64,000 nucleotides of DNA from Pseudomonas sp. MWU13-2105 (GTDB taxonomy: Bacteria; Pseudomonadota; Gammaproteobacteria; Pseudomonadales; Pseudomonadaceae): the NCBI RefSeq assembly GCF_023242315.1, contig NZ_JALLIY010000014.1:124001-188000 (forward strand). Reading direction: 5' to 3'. Below are positions 1-8,136 of the stretch, one piece after another. Position 1 is the stretch's first letter, and the number at the start of each line of letters is the position of its first letter. A program made the translations under genes and the position numbers. Below the pieces are notes generated by a model, which was not told the origin of the DNA, did not search any database, and saw nothing but the letters and a program-made list of their open reading frames with translations.

Positions 1-166
1 TCAATCGTGCGCGCCCAAGGGTGCCTCTGAAGATGTAGCCAGCAAGGACGGGCGGGGTGGGCCGGCAACGGTCTCACCCCTGTTCTGTTTCGTGGCTGCG
101 GGAGGCTTGTCTTGGGCGCGCTCGTTTTTCCGTTTTCAATAATTTCAACAAGCGAGGAGGACCGCC
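1..166. other. Non-coding or partial upstream sequence at the window edge
   Basis: No gene is recognised here. In Pseudomonas the cytochrome bc1 genes often precede sspA, so the left edge may lie just after petC, but no reading frame resembles the end of cytochrome c1. The last 20 bases carry a strong GAGGAGG ribosome site for sspA. Confidence 0.4.
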
Positions 167-784
167 ATGGGCGTGACCAACCGGTTGGCCTGTTACTCCG
201 ACCCCGCCGACCACTATTCCCACCGGGTACGCATCGTGCTCGCAGAGAAGGGTGTCAGCGCCGAGATCATTACTGTTGAGCCGGGGCGTCAACCGCCGAA
301 GCTGATCGAGGTGAACCCTTACGGCAGCCTGCCCACCCTGGTCGATCGTGACCTGGCGTTGTGGGAGTCGACCGTGGTGATGGAATATCTGGATGAGCGT
401 TACCCGCATCCGCCGCTGCTGCCGGTTTATCCCGTGGCGCGAGCCAACAGTCGTTTGCTGATCCATCGCATTCAGCGCGACTGGTGTGCGCTGGTGGATG
501 TGATCCTGGATTCGCGCAGCAAGGAGCCGGCGCGGGTGCAGGCGCGCAAGGAGTTGCGAGAGAGCCTGACAGGGGCGTCGCCGCTGTTTGCCGACAAGCC
601 TTTTTTCCTCAGTGCCGAGCAAAGTCTGGTGGACTGCTGTCTATTACCGATACTCTGGCGTCTGCCGATTATGGGTATTGAATTGCCGCGGCCCGCAAAG
701 CCGTTGCTCGATTATATGGAGCGCCAGTTTGCGCGTGAGGCTTTCCAGGCAAGCTTGTCTGGTGTCGAACGCGATATGCGCTAA
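167..784 (+). CDS. sspA: Stringent starvation protein A
   Basis: A 205-residue RNA polymerase-associated protein of the glutathione S-transferase fold. It acts in stationary-phase and starvation gene control and binds sigma-70 holoenzyme. The thioredoxin-like half (about residues 7-85) has the NPYGSLPTLVDRD and WESTVVMEYLDERYP segments. The surface PHP motif known to contact polymerase is present at residues 80-82. The helical C-terminal domain follows. The ATG is preceded by GAGGAGG at good spacing. sspB follows after 11 bases, so the two form an operon closed by the terminator at 1211. As in other SspA proteins, glutathione transferase activity is not expected. Confidence 0.97.
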   Translation: MGVTNRLACYSDPADHYSHRVRIVLAEKGVSAEIITVEPGRQPPKLIEVNPYGSLPTLVDRDLALWESTVVMEYLDERYPHPPLLPVYPVARANSRLLIHRIQRDWCALVDVILDSRSKEPARVQARKELRESLTGASPLFADKPFFLSAEQSLVDCCLLPILWRLPIMGIELPRPAKPLLDYMERQFAREAFQASLSGVERDMR

Positions 785-795
785 GGAGCTGTTTT

Positions 796-1209
796 ATGAA
801 CTCCAGTCGCCCTTATTTGGTTCGTGCACTGTACGAATGGATAGTGGATAACGATTGTACGCCGCACATACTGGTCAATTCCGAGTATCCCTCGGTCCAG
901 GTGCCGCAAGGTTTTGCCAGCGACGGGCAAATTGTCTTGAACGTTTCGCCCAGTGCAGTGCGTCACTTGCACATGGACAACGAGGCGGTCAGCTTCGAAG
1001 GGCGTTTCGGTGGCGTACCGCATACGCTTTACGTGCCGATCAGTGCCATTCTCGGGATCTACGCCCGGGAGAATGGCCAGGGCATGGTGTTCGAGCTGGA
1101 AGCGCCCCTGGAGGGCGACGATGGGGCTGAGCCGGATGACGACGGCCCGCCGCCGGGTTCCGAGCCGCCGCGTCCTAGCGGGCGGCCAAGCTTGAAGGTG
1201 GTGAAGTAA
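796..1209 (+). CDS. sspB: ClpXP protease specificity-enhancing factor SspB
   Basis: A 137-residue adaptor that tethers ssrA-tagged proteins to ClpXP. The folded substrate-binding domain spans about residues 1-105 (starts MNSSRPYLVRALYEW, contains PHILVN and VPISAILGIYARENGQGM). An acidic, proline-rich linker of about 25 residues follows, then the ClpX-binding tail RPSLKVVK at the extreme C-terminus. This is the full family architecture, with nothing missing. The ribosome site is AAGGAG. It is co-transcribed with sspA, as in most gammaproteobacteria. Confidence 0.97.
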   Translation: MNSSRPYLVRALYEWIVDNDCTPHILVNSEYPSVQVPQGFASDGQIVLNVSPSAVRHLHMDNEAVSFEGRFGGVPHTLYVPISAILGIYARENGQGMVFELEAPLEGDDGAEPDDDGPPPGSEPPRPSGRPSLKVVK

Positions 1210-1210
1210 T

Positions 1211-1243
1211 AAAAAAGGCGCCTCATCCGAGGCGCCTTTTTTA
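1211..1243. terminator. Intrinsic terminator after sspB, possibly bidirectional
   Basis: A perfect AGGCGCCT/AGGCGCC-type stem is flanked by an A tract on the left and a T tract on the right. It ends the sspAB transcript and could also stop transcripts arriving from dolP on the minus strand. Confidence 0.85.
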
Positions 1244-1272
1244 CATCTGTATTTCGGCAGGATCGCGATCCT

Positions 1273-1350
1273 GGGAGTCGGCTTGCTGGCGATGGCGGTC
1301 GATCAGGCGATGCAAGGCTCACGGGTCTCATCGTCGGCAAGCCGGCTCCC
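1273..1350. repeat. REP doublet (REPIN-like inverted pair)
   Basis: GGGAGTCGGCTTGC at 1273-1286 pairs with GCAAGCCGGCTCCC at 1337-1350 (13 of 14 match). The left copy continues TGGCGATGGCGG, the usual tail of fluorescens-group REP sequences. It lies between the convergent ends of sspB and dolP, a typical position. Confidence 0.75.
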
Positions 1351-1359
1351 GCTGCTGGG

Positions 1360-1938
1360 TCAGTCGATGTACTCGAACAGTTTGACGATCTTTTGCACGC
1401 CGCCGACGCCTTGCACCAGGTTGGTGGCGCGGGTGCCTTCTGCCTGGGTGACCAGGCCCAGCAGGTAGACGATGCCGTTCTCGGTGACGACCTTGATGCG
1501 CGAGCCGGGAATGGCATTGTCGGTCAGCATCTGGGCCTTGATCTTGGTGGTCAGCCAGTTGTCGCTGCCGCGGGCCGCTATCGAGGAAGGCTCGATGACC
1601 TGCAGCTCGTTGTTGACCTTCTTCACCCGTTGGACGGCGGCGGCGGCCTGTTCGGCCTTGGCCTTGAGGTCTTCGCGCGGGGTCTGGCCGGCGAGCAGGA
1701 CGATGCCGTTATAGCTGGTGACGACGATATGTGAGCCGTTTTCCAGGCCGGGGTCGGCCTTGGCGACGTTGACCGCGACCTTGGTTTCGATCAGCGAGTC
1801 ATCGATCTTGCTGCCCAGGGTGCGGGTTCCGCGATCGTCGTTGATCGGGTCGTCGCGGGTGGCGGTGAGTACCGAGCTGCAGCCGCTGAGGCCCAGGCAC
1901 AGGGTCAAGGCCAGCAGGCTAAGGCGATTGATGGTCAT
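1360..1938 (-). CDS. dolP: BON-domain outer membrane lipoprotein DolP (YraP)
   Basis: A 192-residue lipoprotein with a signal peptide ending in the lipobox LSGC (Cys20). Two BON domains follow, at about residues 46-115 and 124-192, which bind phospholipid in the family. DolP helps outer membrane integrity and cell wall amidase control during division. It is the last gene of the rsmI/lpoA/yraN/gmhA/dolP neighbourhood, the same order as yraL-yraM-yraN-yraO-yraP of E. coli. Its ATG overlaps the gmhA stop by 4 bases, so translation is probably coupled. Confidence 0.93.
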   Translation of the reverse strand: MTINRLSLLALTLCLGLSGCSSVLTATRDDPINDDRGTRTLGSKIDDSLIETKVAVNVAKADPGLENGSHIVVTSYNGIVLLAGQTPREDLKAKAEQAAAAVQRVKKVNNELQVIEPSSIAARGSDNWLTTKIKAQMLTDNAIPGSRIKVVTENGIVYLLGLVTQAEGTRATNLVQGVGGVQKIVKLFEYID

Positions 1939-2528
1939 TCTTCACTCCCGAACAATTGGCTGTCGATCAGATCGCAGAGGCAATGGATCGCCAGCAGGTG
2001 GACTTCCTGGATACGTGCGGTGACATTGGCCGGGACGCGAATCTCGACATCCTCGGGCAGCAGCAGGGAAGCCATGCCGCCGCCGTCGCGTCCCGTCAAG
2101 GCTACGACAATCATTTCGCGATCATGTGCGGCCTGGATGGCCTGAATAATGTTGGCGGAGTTGCCGCTGGTGGAAATCGCCAGCAGCACGTCGCCCGGTT
2201 GGCCGAGTGCGCGGATCTGCTTGGAGAAGACTTCGTTATAGCTGTAGTCGTTGGCGATCGAGGTGAGGGTCGAGCTGTCGGTGGTCAGGGCAATGGCCGG
2301 CAGGCTCGGGCGCTCGCGCTCGAAGCGGTTGAGCAGTTCCGAGGAAAAGTGCTGGGCATCGCCGGCGGAGCCGCCGTTGCCGCAGGAGAGCATTTTGCCT
2401 TCGTTGAGCAGGGCATTGACCATGACCTGGCTGGCTTGCTCGATGTGAGGTGCAAGAACGTCCATCGCCTGTTGCTTGGTGTCGATACTGGCCTGGAAAA
2501 GCTGGCGAATTCGGGATTGCATGTCCAT
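1935..2528 (-). CDS. gmhA: SIS-domain phosphoheptose isomerase (GmhA/DiaA family)
   Basis: A 197-residue single SIS domain protein. GmhA converts sedoheptulose 7-phosphate to the first intermediate of ADP-heptose for the LPS inner core. The sugar-phosphate loop CGNGGSAGDAQHF and the AISTSGNS motif are present. Residues equivalent to the GmhA metal site are kept: His and Glu in AQHFSSEL, Gln and His in QEVHLLAIH. Many segments, such as RPSLPAIAL and CLCDLIDSQLF, instead recall DiaA, the DnaA-binding paralogue found at this locus in E. coli. The isomerase call rests on the intact metal ligands. A DiaA-like role in addition cannot be excluded. Confidence 0.85.
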   Translation of the reverse strand: MDMQSRIRQLFQASIDTKQQAMDVLAPHIEQASQVMVNALLNEGKMLSCGNGGSAGDAQHFSSELLNRFERERPSLPAIALTTDSSTLTSIANDYSYNEVFSKQIRALGQPGDVLLAISTSGNSANIIQAIQAAHDREMIVVALTGRDGGGMASLLLPEDVEIRVPANVTARIQEVHLLAIHCLCDLIDSQLFGSEE

Positions 2529-2666
2529 CTATGTGACCTTAAGTAGGGCGGCTGGTCGAGCGCAGACCGGGTTTTCCCGGTGGCTGCCCGGCACAAGAAT
2601 GTGCAGCCCGCAAAGCAAAGAGCAAAAATCAGTGGGTGAAAAAAGTAACCGGGTCGACAGCCTGGA

Positions 2667-3038
2667 TCAGCTGTCGAAGGCATTCCGTAGCCAGTTCAGC
2701 TGGGGTGTCGCGTCGACCGGGCCGTCTATGGCCACCACGTCGAAGCGGCAGGGGCAATGAGCCCAGCGTGACTCGCGTTGCAGGAAATACTGCGCGGCGA
2801 ATATTACCTTCTTGCGCTTGCGGGCATCGATACTGCCCAGTGCGCCACCCCATTGGGTGTTTTTTCTGTAACGAACTTCGACGAATACTACTGTATCGCC
2901 GTCGAGCATGACCAGATCAAGCTCGCCCCGTTTACAGGCCCAGTTCTGCGCCAGCAGGCGCAGCCCCTGTTGTTCGAGATGCCGCCGCGCCAGGAGCTCG
3001 GCTTCCTTGCCGTGTTCCAGGTGGGCGGCGGGTGCCAT
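2667..3038 (-). CDS. UPF0102 family nuclease-like protein YraN
   Basis: A 123-residue conserved protein with a restriction-endonuclease-like fold. The core GELDLVMLDGDTVVFVEVRYR carries the E-D-ExK-type residues of the superfamily (Arg-rich here). The start chosen is MAPAAHLEHGKEAE, because family similarity begins there and because its ATG overlaps the lpoA stop codon (TGATG). Upstream in-frame sequence reads as lpoA in another frame. The cellular role is unknown. It sits between lpoA and gmhA as in many gammaproteobacteria. Confidence 0.9.
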   Translation of the reverse strand: MAPAAHLEHGKEAELLARRHLEQQGLRLLAQNWACKRGELDLVMLDGDTVVFVEVRYRKNTQWGGALGSIDARKRKKVIFAAQYFLQRESRWAHCPCRFDVVAIDGPVDATPQLNWLRNAFDS

Positions 3039-4849
3039 CAGTGCGACGTATCTGGCAGGCGCTGGACCTGACCGCTGACGAACTGGGCCCAGGGCAGCTG
3101 GCGTGCGACCCGTTGTCCCGGATCCATGCTCAGGCTGCCGGAGAGGCCTTCGATGCGGCTGTCGGGCAGGGCCTTGAGCTGACCCAGGCGCGGTGCCAGG
3201 CGATAGGCGTCGACACCCATGGCGTACAGGCGACCGAGGGCGCCATTGGCTTGTGGCCATTGCGCGGCGACCTGCTTGCGCAGCGGGTCGTTGGCATCCA
3301 GCAGCCAAGGGGTTTCGCAGAAGCGAACGCCGTTCATGTCGTTGTACTGGTTCTGGTCGCCGGTGGCGCTGAACACGTGGGAAGTGGCGTACACCGGCAC
3401 ATCACCGGCGTACTGGAAGTTCAGGGTCGGTTTGATCTGCTGCGCCTGTTGTGGGGTCGCGGCGAGGAAGATGAACTCGATGTCCTGGCGCCGCGACGGC
3501 TGGGCGGCGACCTGGCCGCCTACGGTGTTCTGCAGGCTCTTGGCGCGACCTTCGCTCTGGCGCAGTTGGAACAGCTCGGCAATCTGCTGGGCCAGGGCCA
3601 CCGGTTGATCGACGCGTTCGATACCGACCACGGTACCGCCGTTGGCTTCCCAATCCTGGCGGAAGGCCTTGAGCACACGATCGCCCCATTCGCCTTTCGG
3701 CACCATGGCGGCAGCGCGGTGCAGGCCGTCGGCGCGGGCGCGACGGGCCACTTCGCGGGCTTCGTCTTCGGCGGCGAGGCCGAACTGGAACAACTGCGCC
3801 GGGTTCTGCGCGCTTTCGCTGTAGTTCAGCGCCAGGGTGGTGATCGGCAATTGCGGGCGGGCGCTGAGTTGCTTGACCAGCGGCTTCTCCAGCGGGCCGA
3901 TCACCAGTTGCACGCCGGAGGCCTGGGCCTTGCGATAGAAATCGTCCAGGGAGGCGAGGCGCGAGCTGTCGTAGAACTCGATGACCGGCGGCTTCTGGCC
4001 GGCCTGCTGGGCCTGGTAGTGAGCGGCCATGAAGCCTTCACGCAGGGCCTTGCCGACCGAGGCCAGCGGGCCGTCCTGGGGCAGCAGCAGGGCGATCTTG
4101 CTCAGTGGCTGGCTGGCCAGCTCCTTGAGTTTGACCAGGGGCAGCGGCAATTGCTGGGCCGCCGGATGCTTGGGGTTCTGCGCGCGCCAGGTATCGATGG
4201 CCGCCTGCTGTTGTTCCAGGGTGCCGGACGATTTTACCGCCAGCGCCAGGCTCAACCAGCCGCTGAGGTCGTCGTTGCCGGTGGGCTGCAACTGATCGGT
4301 CGGCAGTGCCGCGATCAGGGCCCAGATGGCTTCGTGGTTGTTCCTGGCGGCGTCGCCGCTGAGCAACGGCGCGATGAAGATCCGCTCGCGGGCGGCGGCC
4401 AGGGTCTGGCCATCGGCTTCGAGGGCGCGGGCGCGCACGGTCTGGGTGCGAATCTGCTGGTCCACCGGCAACTCGCCCAGGCGTTCCAGGCTCGGGTGGC
4501 TCAGCGCGGTCAGCGCCGCCTTGGGCTGGTTACGGGTCATGGCCAGTTCGGCCGCCAGGGTACTGGCGTACACCTGTTGCGCCGGCTTGAGGGTGTCCAG
4601 GGGCACCTGCGCGAGAATCTGCGCGGCGCGCCCGCTGTCTTTCTGGCGGTAGGCCAGATCGGCAGCGGTCAGGCGCAGCACCGCGGCTTGTTCCGGCGTC
4701 TTGCTGGAAGCCGCCTGATCGAGCAACTGCTCGATGCTGGCATTCGGGGTCCGTGGGAGTTCGCCAAGGCTGGAAGAGGGCGAGCTGGCGCAAGCCGCCA
4801 GCAAGGCAGCGAGGCAGAGGGCAGAGAACAGCCGCAGGCAAGCGATCAT
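3038..4849 (-). CDS. lpoA: Penicillin-binding protein activator LpoA (LppC family lipoprotein)
   Basis: About 603 residues from the preferred ATG, which has AGGAA nine bases upstream; another ATG 24 bases further up lacks a ribosome site. The signal peptide ends in LAAC with the lipidated cysteine at residue 20. A TPR-like N-terminal half is followed by a periplasmic-binding-protein-like C-terminal domain (begins near SKIALLLPQDGPLASVGKALR). In the family it is an outer membrane lipoprotein that stimulates the peptidoglycan synthase PBP1a. It heads the minus-strand unit with yraN, gmhA and dolP, and is divergent from rsmI. Confidence 0.92.
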   Translation of the reverse strand: MIACLRLFSALCLAALLAACASSPSSSLGELPRTPNASIEQLLDQAASSKTPEQAAVLRLTAADLAYRQKDSGRAAQILAQVPLDTLKPAQQVYASTLAAELAMTRNQPKAALTALSHPSLERLGELPVDQQIRTQTVRARALEADGQTLAAARERIFIAPLLSGDAARNNHEAIWALIAALPTDQLQPTGNDDLSGWLSLALAVKSSGTLEQQQAAIDTWRAQNPKHPAAQQLPLPLVKLKELASQPLSKIALLLPQDGPLASVGKALREGFMAAHYQAQQAGQKPPVIEFYDSSRLASLDDFYRKAQASGVQLVIGPLEKPLVKQLSARPQLPITTLALNYSESAQNPAQLFQFGLAAEDEAREVARRARADGLHRAAAMVPKGEWGDRVLKAFRQDWEANGGTVVGIERVDQPVALAQQIAELFQLRQSEGRAKSLQNTVGGQVAAQPSRRQDIEFIFLAATPQQAQQIKPTLNFQYAGDVPVYATSHVFSATGDQNQYNDMNGVRFCETPWLLDANDPLRKQVAAQWPQANGALGRLYAMGVDAYRLAPRLGQLKALPDSRIEGLSGSLSMDPGQRVARQLPWAQFVSGQVQRLPDTSH

Positions 4850-5067
4850 GTAGTGTTCCTGATACTCGATCATATGAGCGTGGAATTGTACCCAAGCACT
4901 GGCCGGGGCGCGATGTTACTGGCGTGAAACGGTCAAATTAGGTCGTACAAAGCGTGTCGCAGTGCTCGAATCGCTCGCCTTTCGGGGCCGTACTCGCCGT
5001 TGTGAAGCATATCGGCAGGACGGCTACGCGCTACAATGGCGTTTTCGTTCTTCTCGAGGTATGCGCT

Positions 5068-5940
5068 TTGACTGCTCCAGGTGCTTTGAATTCCGCTGTC
5101 GGCTCGCTTTATGTGGTGGCGACGCCCATTGGCAACCTGGATGACATCAGTGCGCGGGCCATGAAAGTGTTGCGCGAGGTGTCGCTGATTGCCGCGGAAG
5201 ACACCCGCCATTCACTCAGGTTGTTGCAGCACTTCGGAATTGCCACACCGCTTGCGGCCTGTCACGAGCACAACGAACGTGACGAAGGCAGCCGTTTCAT
5301 CGCCAGGTTGCTGGCGGGCGAGGACGTGGCCCTGATCTCCGATGCGGGCACGCCGTTGATCTCCGATCCCGGTTATCACCTGGTGCGTCAGGCGCGGGCG
5401 GCAGGTATCAGTGTAGTGCCGGTTCCCGGCGCCTGCGCGTTGATCGCCGCGCTGTCGGCGGCGGGGCTGCCGTCCGACCGTTTTATTTTCGAGGGTTTCC
5501 TGCCGGCCAAGGCGGTGGGGCGTCGGGCGCGCCTGGAGCTCTTGAAGGAGGAGCCGCGCACGCTGATTTTCTATGAGGCGCCGCATCGGATCCTTGAATG
5601 CCTGCAGGACCTGGAGACGGTCTTTGGTGCCGAGCGCCCGGCACTGCTGGCCCGTGAGCTGACCAAGACTTTCGAGACCCTCAAGGGCTTGCCGCTGAGC
5701 GAGCTGCGCGGCTTTGTCGAGGCGGACGCCAATCAGCAGCGCGGTGAGTGCGTGGTGCTTGTCGCTGGCTGGACCGCGCCGGAAAACGATGACGCAGTCG
5801 GCAGCGAGGCGCTGCGCGTCCTCGACCTGTTGCTCCAGGAGATGCCGCTCAAGCGTGCCGCGGCCCTGGCGGCAGAAATCACCGGGGTACGCAAGAACCT
5901 GCTGTATCAGGTGGCGTTGGAGCGGCAGAAAAATGCCTGA
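5068..5940 (+). CDS. rsmI: 16S rRNA (cytidine1402-2'-O)-methyltransferase
   Basis: A 290-residue tetrapyrrole-methylase-fold enzyme that 2'-O-methylates C1402 in the ribosomal P site. Motifs seen are GSLYVVATPIGNLDD, AAEDTRHS and ISDAGTPLISDPGY. Similarity begins at TAPGALNSAVGSLY, so the start is the TTG at 5068 with GAGG seven bases upstream. A more upstream GTG at 4954 would add 38 residues that do not look like the family. Its partner RsmH, which methylates the same base, is encoded about 1.2 kb downstream at 7189. Confidence 0.93.
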   Translation: MTAPGALNSAVGSLYVVATPIGNLDDISARAMKVLREVSLIAAEDTRHSLRLLQHFGIATPLAACHEHNERDEGSRFIARLLAGEDVALISDAGTPLISDPGYHLVRQARAAGISVVPVPGACALIAALSAAGLPSDRFIFEGFLPAKAVGRRARLELLKEEPRTLIFYEAPHRILECLQDLETVFGAERPALLARELTKTFETLKGLPLSELRGFVEADANQQRGECVVLVAGWTAPENDDAVGSEALRVLDLLLQEMPLKRAAALAAEITGVRKNLLYQVALERQKNA

Positions 5941-6070
5941 CTGATTCGGCGGTAGGTTGGATCCTATCCGCGTATGGGATCCGGCCTGCCGGTGTTTGCC
6001 GGGACAATGCCTGGCGGCAAAACGCCTTTAATGCTTGTCCTCCAGGGCATGTGCCGGTAACCTTCGCGGC

Positions 6071-6424
6071 GGAGAGTCGATTGGACAGTCGCTGCCCCCT
6101 ATGAAAATTAGGGGGGGGAGGAAAGTCCGGGCTCCATAGGGCGGAGTGCCAGGTAATGCCTGGGAGGCGTGAGCCTACGGAAAGTGCCACAGAAAATAAC
6201 CGCCTAAGCGCTTCGGCGCCGGTAAGGGTGAAAAGGTGCGGTAAGAGCGCACCGCACGGCTGGCAACAGTTCGTGGCTAGGTAAACCCCACTCGGAGCAA
6301 GACCAAATAGGGTTCCAAGGCGTGGCCCGCGCTGGAACCGGGTAGGTTGCTAAAGATGTCCAGTGATGGCCATCGTAGAGGAATGACTGTCCTCGACAGA
6401 ACCCGGCTTACAGATCGACTCTCC
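6071..6424 (+). ncRNA. rnpB: RNase P RNA (class A)
   Basis: The catalytic RNA of RNase P, which matures tRNA 5' ends. The outer helix P1 is formed by GGAGAGTCGAT at 6071 and ATCGACTCTCC ending at 6424. Universal core segments are visible: GAGGAAAGTCCGGGCTCC (from about 6117), AGGGTGAAAAGGTGCGG, the ACAG/GAGCAAGACCAAATAGG region, and the 3' AGAACCCGGCTTACAGA. The length, about 354 nt, is normal. It lies between rsmI and mraZ, as in other Pseudomonas. Confidence 0.97.
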
Positions 6425-6632
6425 ACCTCTTTCCCTCCCTGCACGCAATCGCTGGCAGAAGCGCATTTGTAATACCGAAAAAATCTTACTCTTCATAAAT
6501 CACTTTAACTTCCACGCTCAAAATTCTGAGTGACTTGAAGTTCGTCTCCGGAAACACTCTCCCGATTGTCGAATTACCTCCTTTTATGCTCCTAAATCTC
6601 CGATCTGTAAGGCTTTTCCTTAAGACCGCGCC
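6425..6632. other. Spacer between rnpB and the mra promoter
   Basis: A run of lower-GC sequence with no convincing gene. It starts with a pyrimidine-rich tract directly after rnpB, which may include RNA processing signals. Nothing else is recognised before the mra promoter. Confidence 0.5.
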
Positions 6633-6662
6633 TTGACGGTGTGGTGGGCGCATTCCTATAGT
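6633..6662 (+). promoter_or_regulatory. Pmra, sigma-70 type promoter of the division/cell wall cluster
   Basis: TTGACG at 6633-6638 and TATAGT at 6657-6662 are separated by 18 bases. The predicted start near 6669 falls directly before the three MraZ boxes, which fits repression by MraZ. Confidence 0.65.
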
Positions 6663-6670
6663 GTGCGCAA

Positions 6671-6694
6671 GTGGAGAAAAGTGGCATGAAGTGG
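6671..6694 (+). promoter_or_regulatory. MraZ operator: three GTGG repeats
   Basis: GTGG occurs at 6671, 6681 and 6691, exactly ten bases apart and so on one face of the helix. This is the known MraZ recognition pattern ahead of mraZ. It lies 43 bases upstream of the mraZ start and implies autoregulation of the dcw cluster. Confidence 0.85.
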
Positions 6695-6736
6695 GTTTTT
6701 TTGACGTAAAACGCTAATATTTGGAGAAACGCAGCT

Positions 6737-7192
6737 GTGTTTCGCGGAGCCAACGCTATCAGTCTCGACGCAAAGGGCCGTCTCGCTATGCCGAGCCGGT
6801 ACCGTGACGAGCTCGTTTCGCGTAGTTCCGGCCAGCTGATCGTGACCATTGATGCCGTGGACCCTTGCTTGTGCGTGTACCCGCTCGACGAGTGGGAGCT
6901 GATTGAAACCAAGCTGCGGGCGTTGCCGTCGTTGCGGGAAGAGAACCGTCGGTTGCAGCGTTTGCTGATTGGTAATGCCGTCGACCTCGAGCTCGATGGT
7001 AGCGGCCGTTTCCTGGTGCCGCCGCGCCTGCGCGAGTACGCGAAGCTGGACAAGCACGCGATGCTGGTGGGCCAACTGAACAAGTTTCAACTGTGGGACG
7101 AGGACGCCTGGAACGCTGTATCGGCAGCGGACCTGGCGGCTATTCAACAACCGGGCGCCATGCCTGATGAACTGCGTGATCTGATCCTGTGA
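6737..7192 (+). CDS. mraZ: Transcriptional regulator MraZ
   Basis: A 151-residue protein with two SpoVT/AbrB-like domains, each with the conserved DxKGRxxxP-type motif (DAKGRLAMPSRYR in the first, DGSGRFLVPPRLR in the second). In the family it forms rings and binds GTGG repeats upstream of its own gene. The start is a GTG with GGAGAA upstream. Its stop overlaps the rsmH GTG by 4 bases. First gene of the dcw cluster. Confidence 0.97.
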   Translation: MFRGANAISLDAKGRLAMPSRYRDELVSRSSGQLIVTIDAVDPCLCVYPLDEWELIETKLRALPSLREENRRLQRLLIGNAVDLELDGSGRFLVPPRLREYAKLDKHAMLVGQLNKFQLWDEDAWNAVSAADLAAIQQPGAMPDELRDLIL

Positions 7193-8136
7193 CTATTGAT
7201 AGCGGCTTTAACCACATCACCGTACTGCTTGACGAAGCCGTCGAGGCTCTCGCCGTACGTCCTGATGGCTGCTATCTGGATGGCACCTTCGGCCGTGGCG
7301 GGCATAGCCGGCTGATTCTCAGCAAGCTCGGGCCGGGTGGCCGGCTCCTCGGATTCGACAAGGATCCACAGGCGATTGCCACCGGGCAAGCGCTAGCGGC
7401 CGAAGACGGCCGCTTTGTCGTTGTGCAGCGCAGCTTTGCCGAGCTCGGTGCGGAAATCGTCGAGCGCGACATGGCCGGCAAGGTCAACGGCATCCTGCTC
7501 GACCTCGGCGTGTCCTCGCCGCAGCTCGACGATCCGGAGCGCGGCTTCAGTTTCATGAACGACGGTCCGCTGGACATGCGCATGGACCCGTCCCGTGGCA
7601 TCAGTGCTGCCGAGTTCATCGCCACCGCGCCGGTGGAAGAAATTGCCCGGGTGTTCAAGGAATACGGCGAGGAACGTTTCTCCGGGCGCATGGCCCGGGC
7701 CGTGGTCGAGCGTCGTGCAATCAAGCCTTTCGAGCGCACCGCCGACCTGGCCGAAGTGCTGAAGGTCGCCAACCCAGCCTGGGAAAAGGGCAAGAACCCG
7801 GCGACCCGTGCATTCCAGGGCCTGCGCATCCACGTCAACAACGAACTGGGCGACCTGGAAACCGGCCTCGAGGCGGCGCTTGACGCCCTGGAAGTCGGCG
7901 GCCGCCTGGTGGTGATCAGTTTCCATTCGCTGGAAGACCGCATCGTCAAGCTGTTCATGCGCCGCCTGGTCAAGGGTGAAAGCGACAACCTGCCGCGTAA
8001 CCTGCCGGTCCGCCACCAGGCTTTCGAGCCGCGGATCAAAGTGCATGGCAAGGCCCGGTTCGCTTCCGAAGCGGAGCTCAAGGCCAACCCGCGTGCGCGC
8101 AGCGCCGTCATGCGCGTCGCGGAGAAGTTGCGGTGA
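7189..8136 (+). CDS. rsmH: 16S rRNA (cytosine1402-N4)-methyltransferase
   Basis: A 315-residue SAM-dependent enzyme (MraW) that N4-methylates C1402 of 16S rRNA. The start HITVLLDEAVEAL and the SAM loop DGTFGRGGHS are typical, as are LLDLGVSSPQLDDPERGFSF and the ISFHSLEDRIVK motif. It begins with GTG overlapping mraZ, and its end overlaps the ftsL GTG by 4 bases. Confidence 0.97.
   Translation: MTIDSGFNHITVLLDEAVEALAVRPDGCYLDGTFGRGGHSRLILSKLGPGGRLLGFDKDPQAIATGQALAAEDGRFVVVQRSFAELGAEIVERDMAGKVNGILLDLGVSSPQLDDPERGFSFMNDGPLDMRMDPSRGISAAEFIATAPVEEIARVFKEYGEERFSGRMARAVVERRAIKPFERTADLAEVLKVANPAWEKGKNPATRAFQGLRIHVNNELGDLETGLEAALDALEVGGRLVVISFHSLEDRIVKLFMRRLVKGESDNLPRNLPVRHQAFEPRIKVHGKARFASEAELKANPRARSAVMRVAEKLR

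Noticed and set aside
3032..4927. Long open frame of 631 codons on the plus strand opposite lpoA
   Set aside because: It is the antisense of lpoA. High GC content keeps stops rare. The translation is Gln/Gly/Arg-rich, without motifs, and there is no ribosome site.
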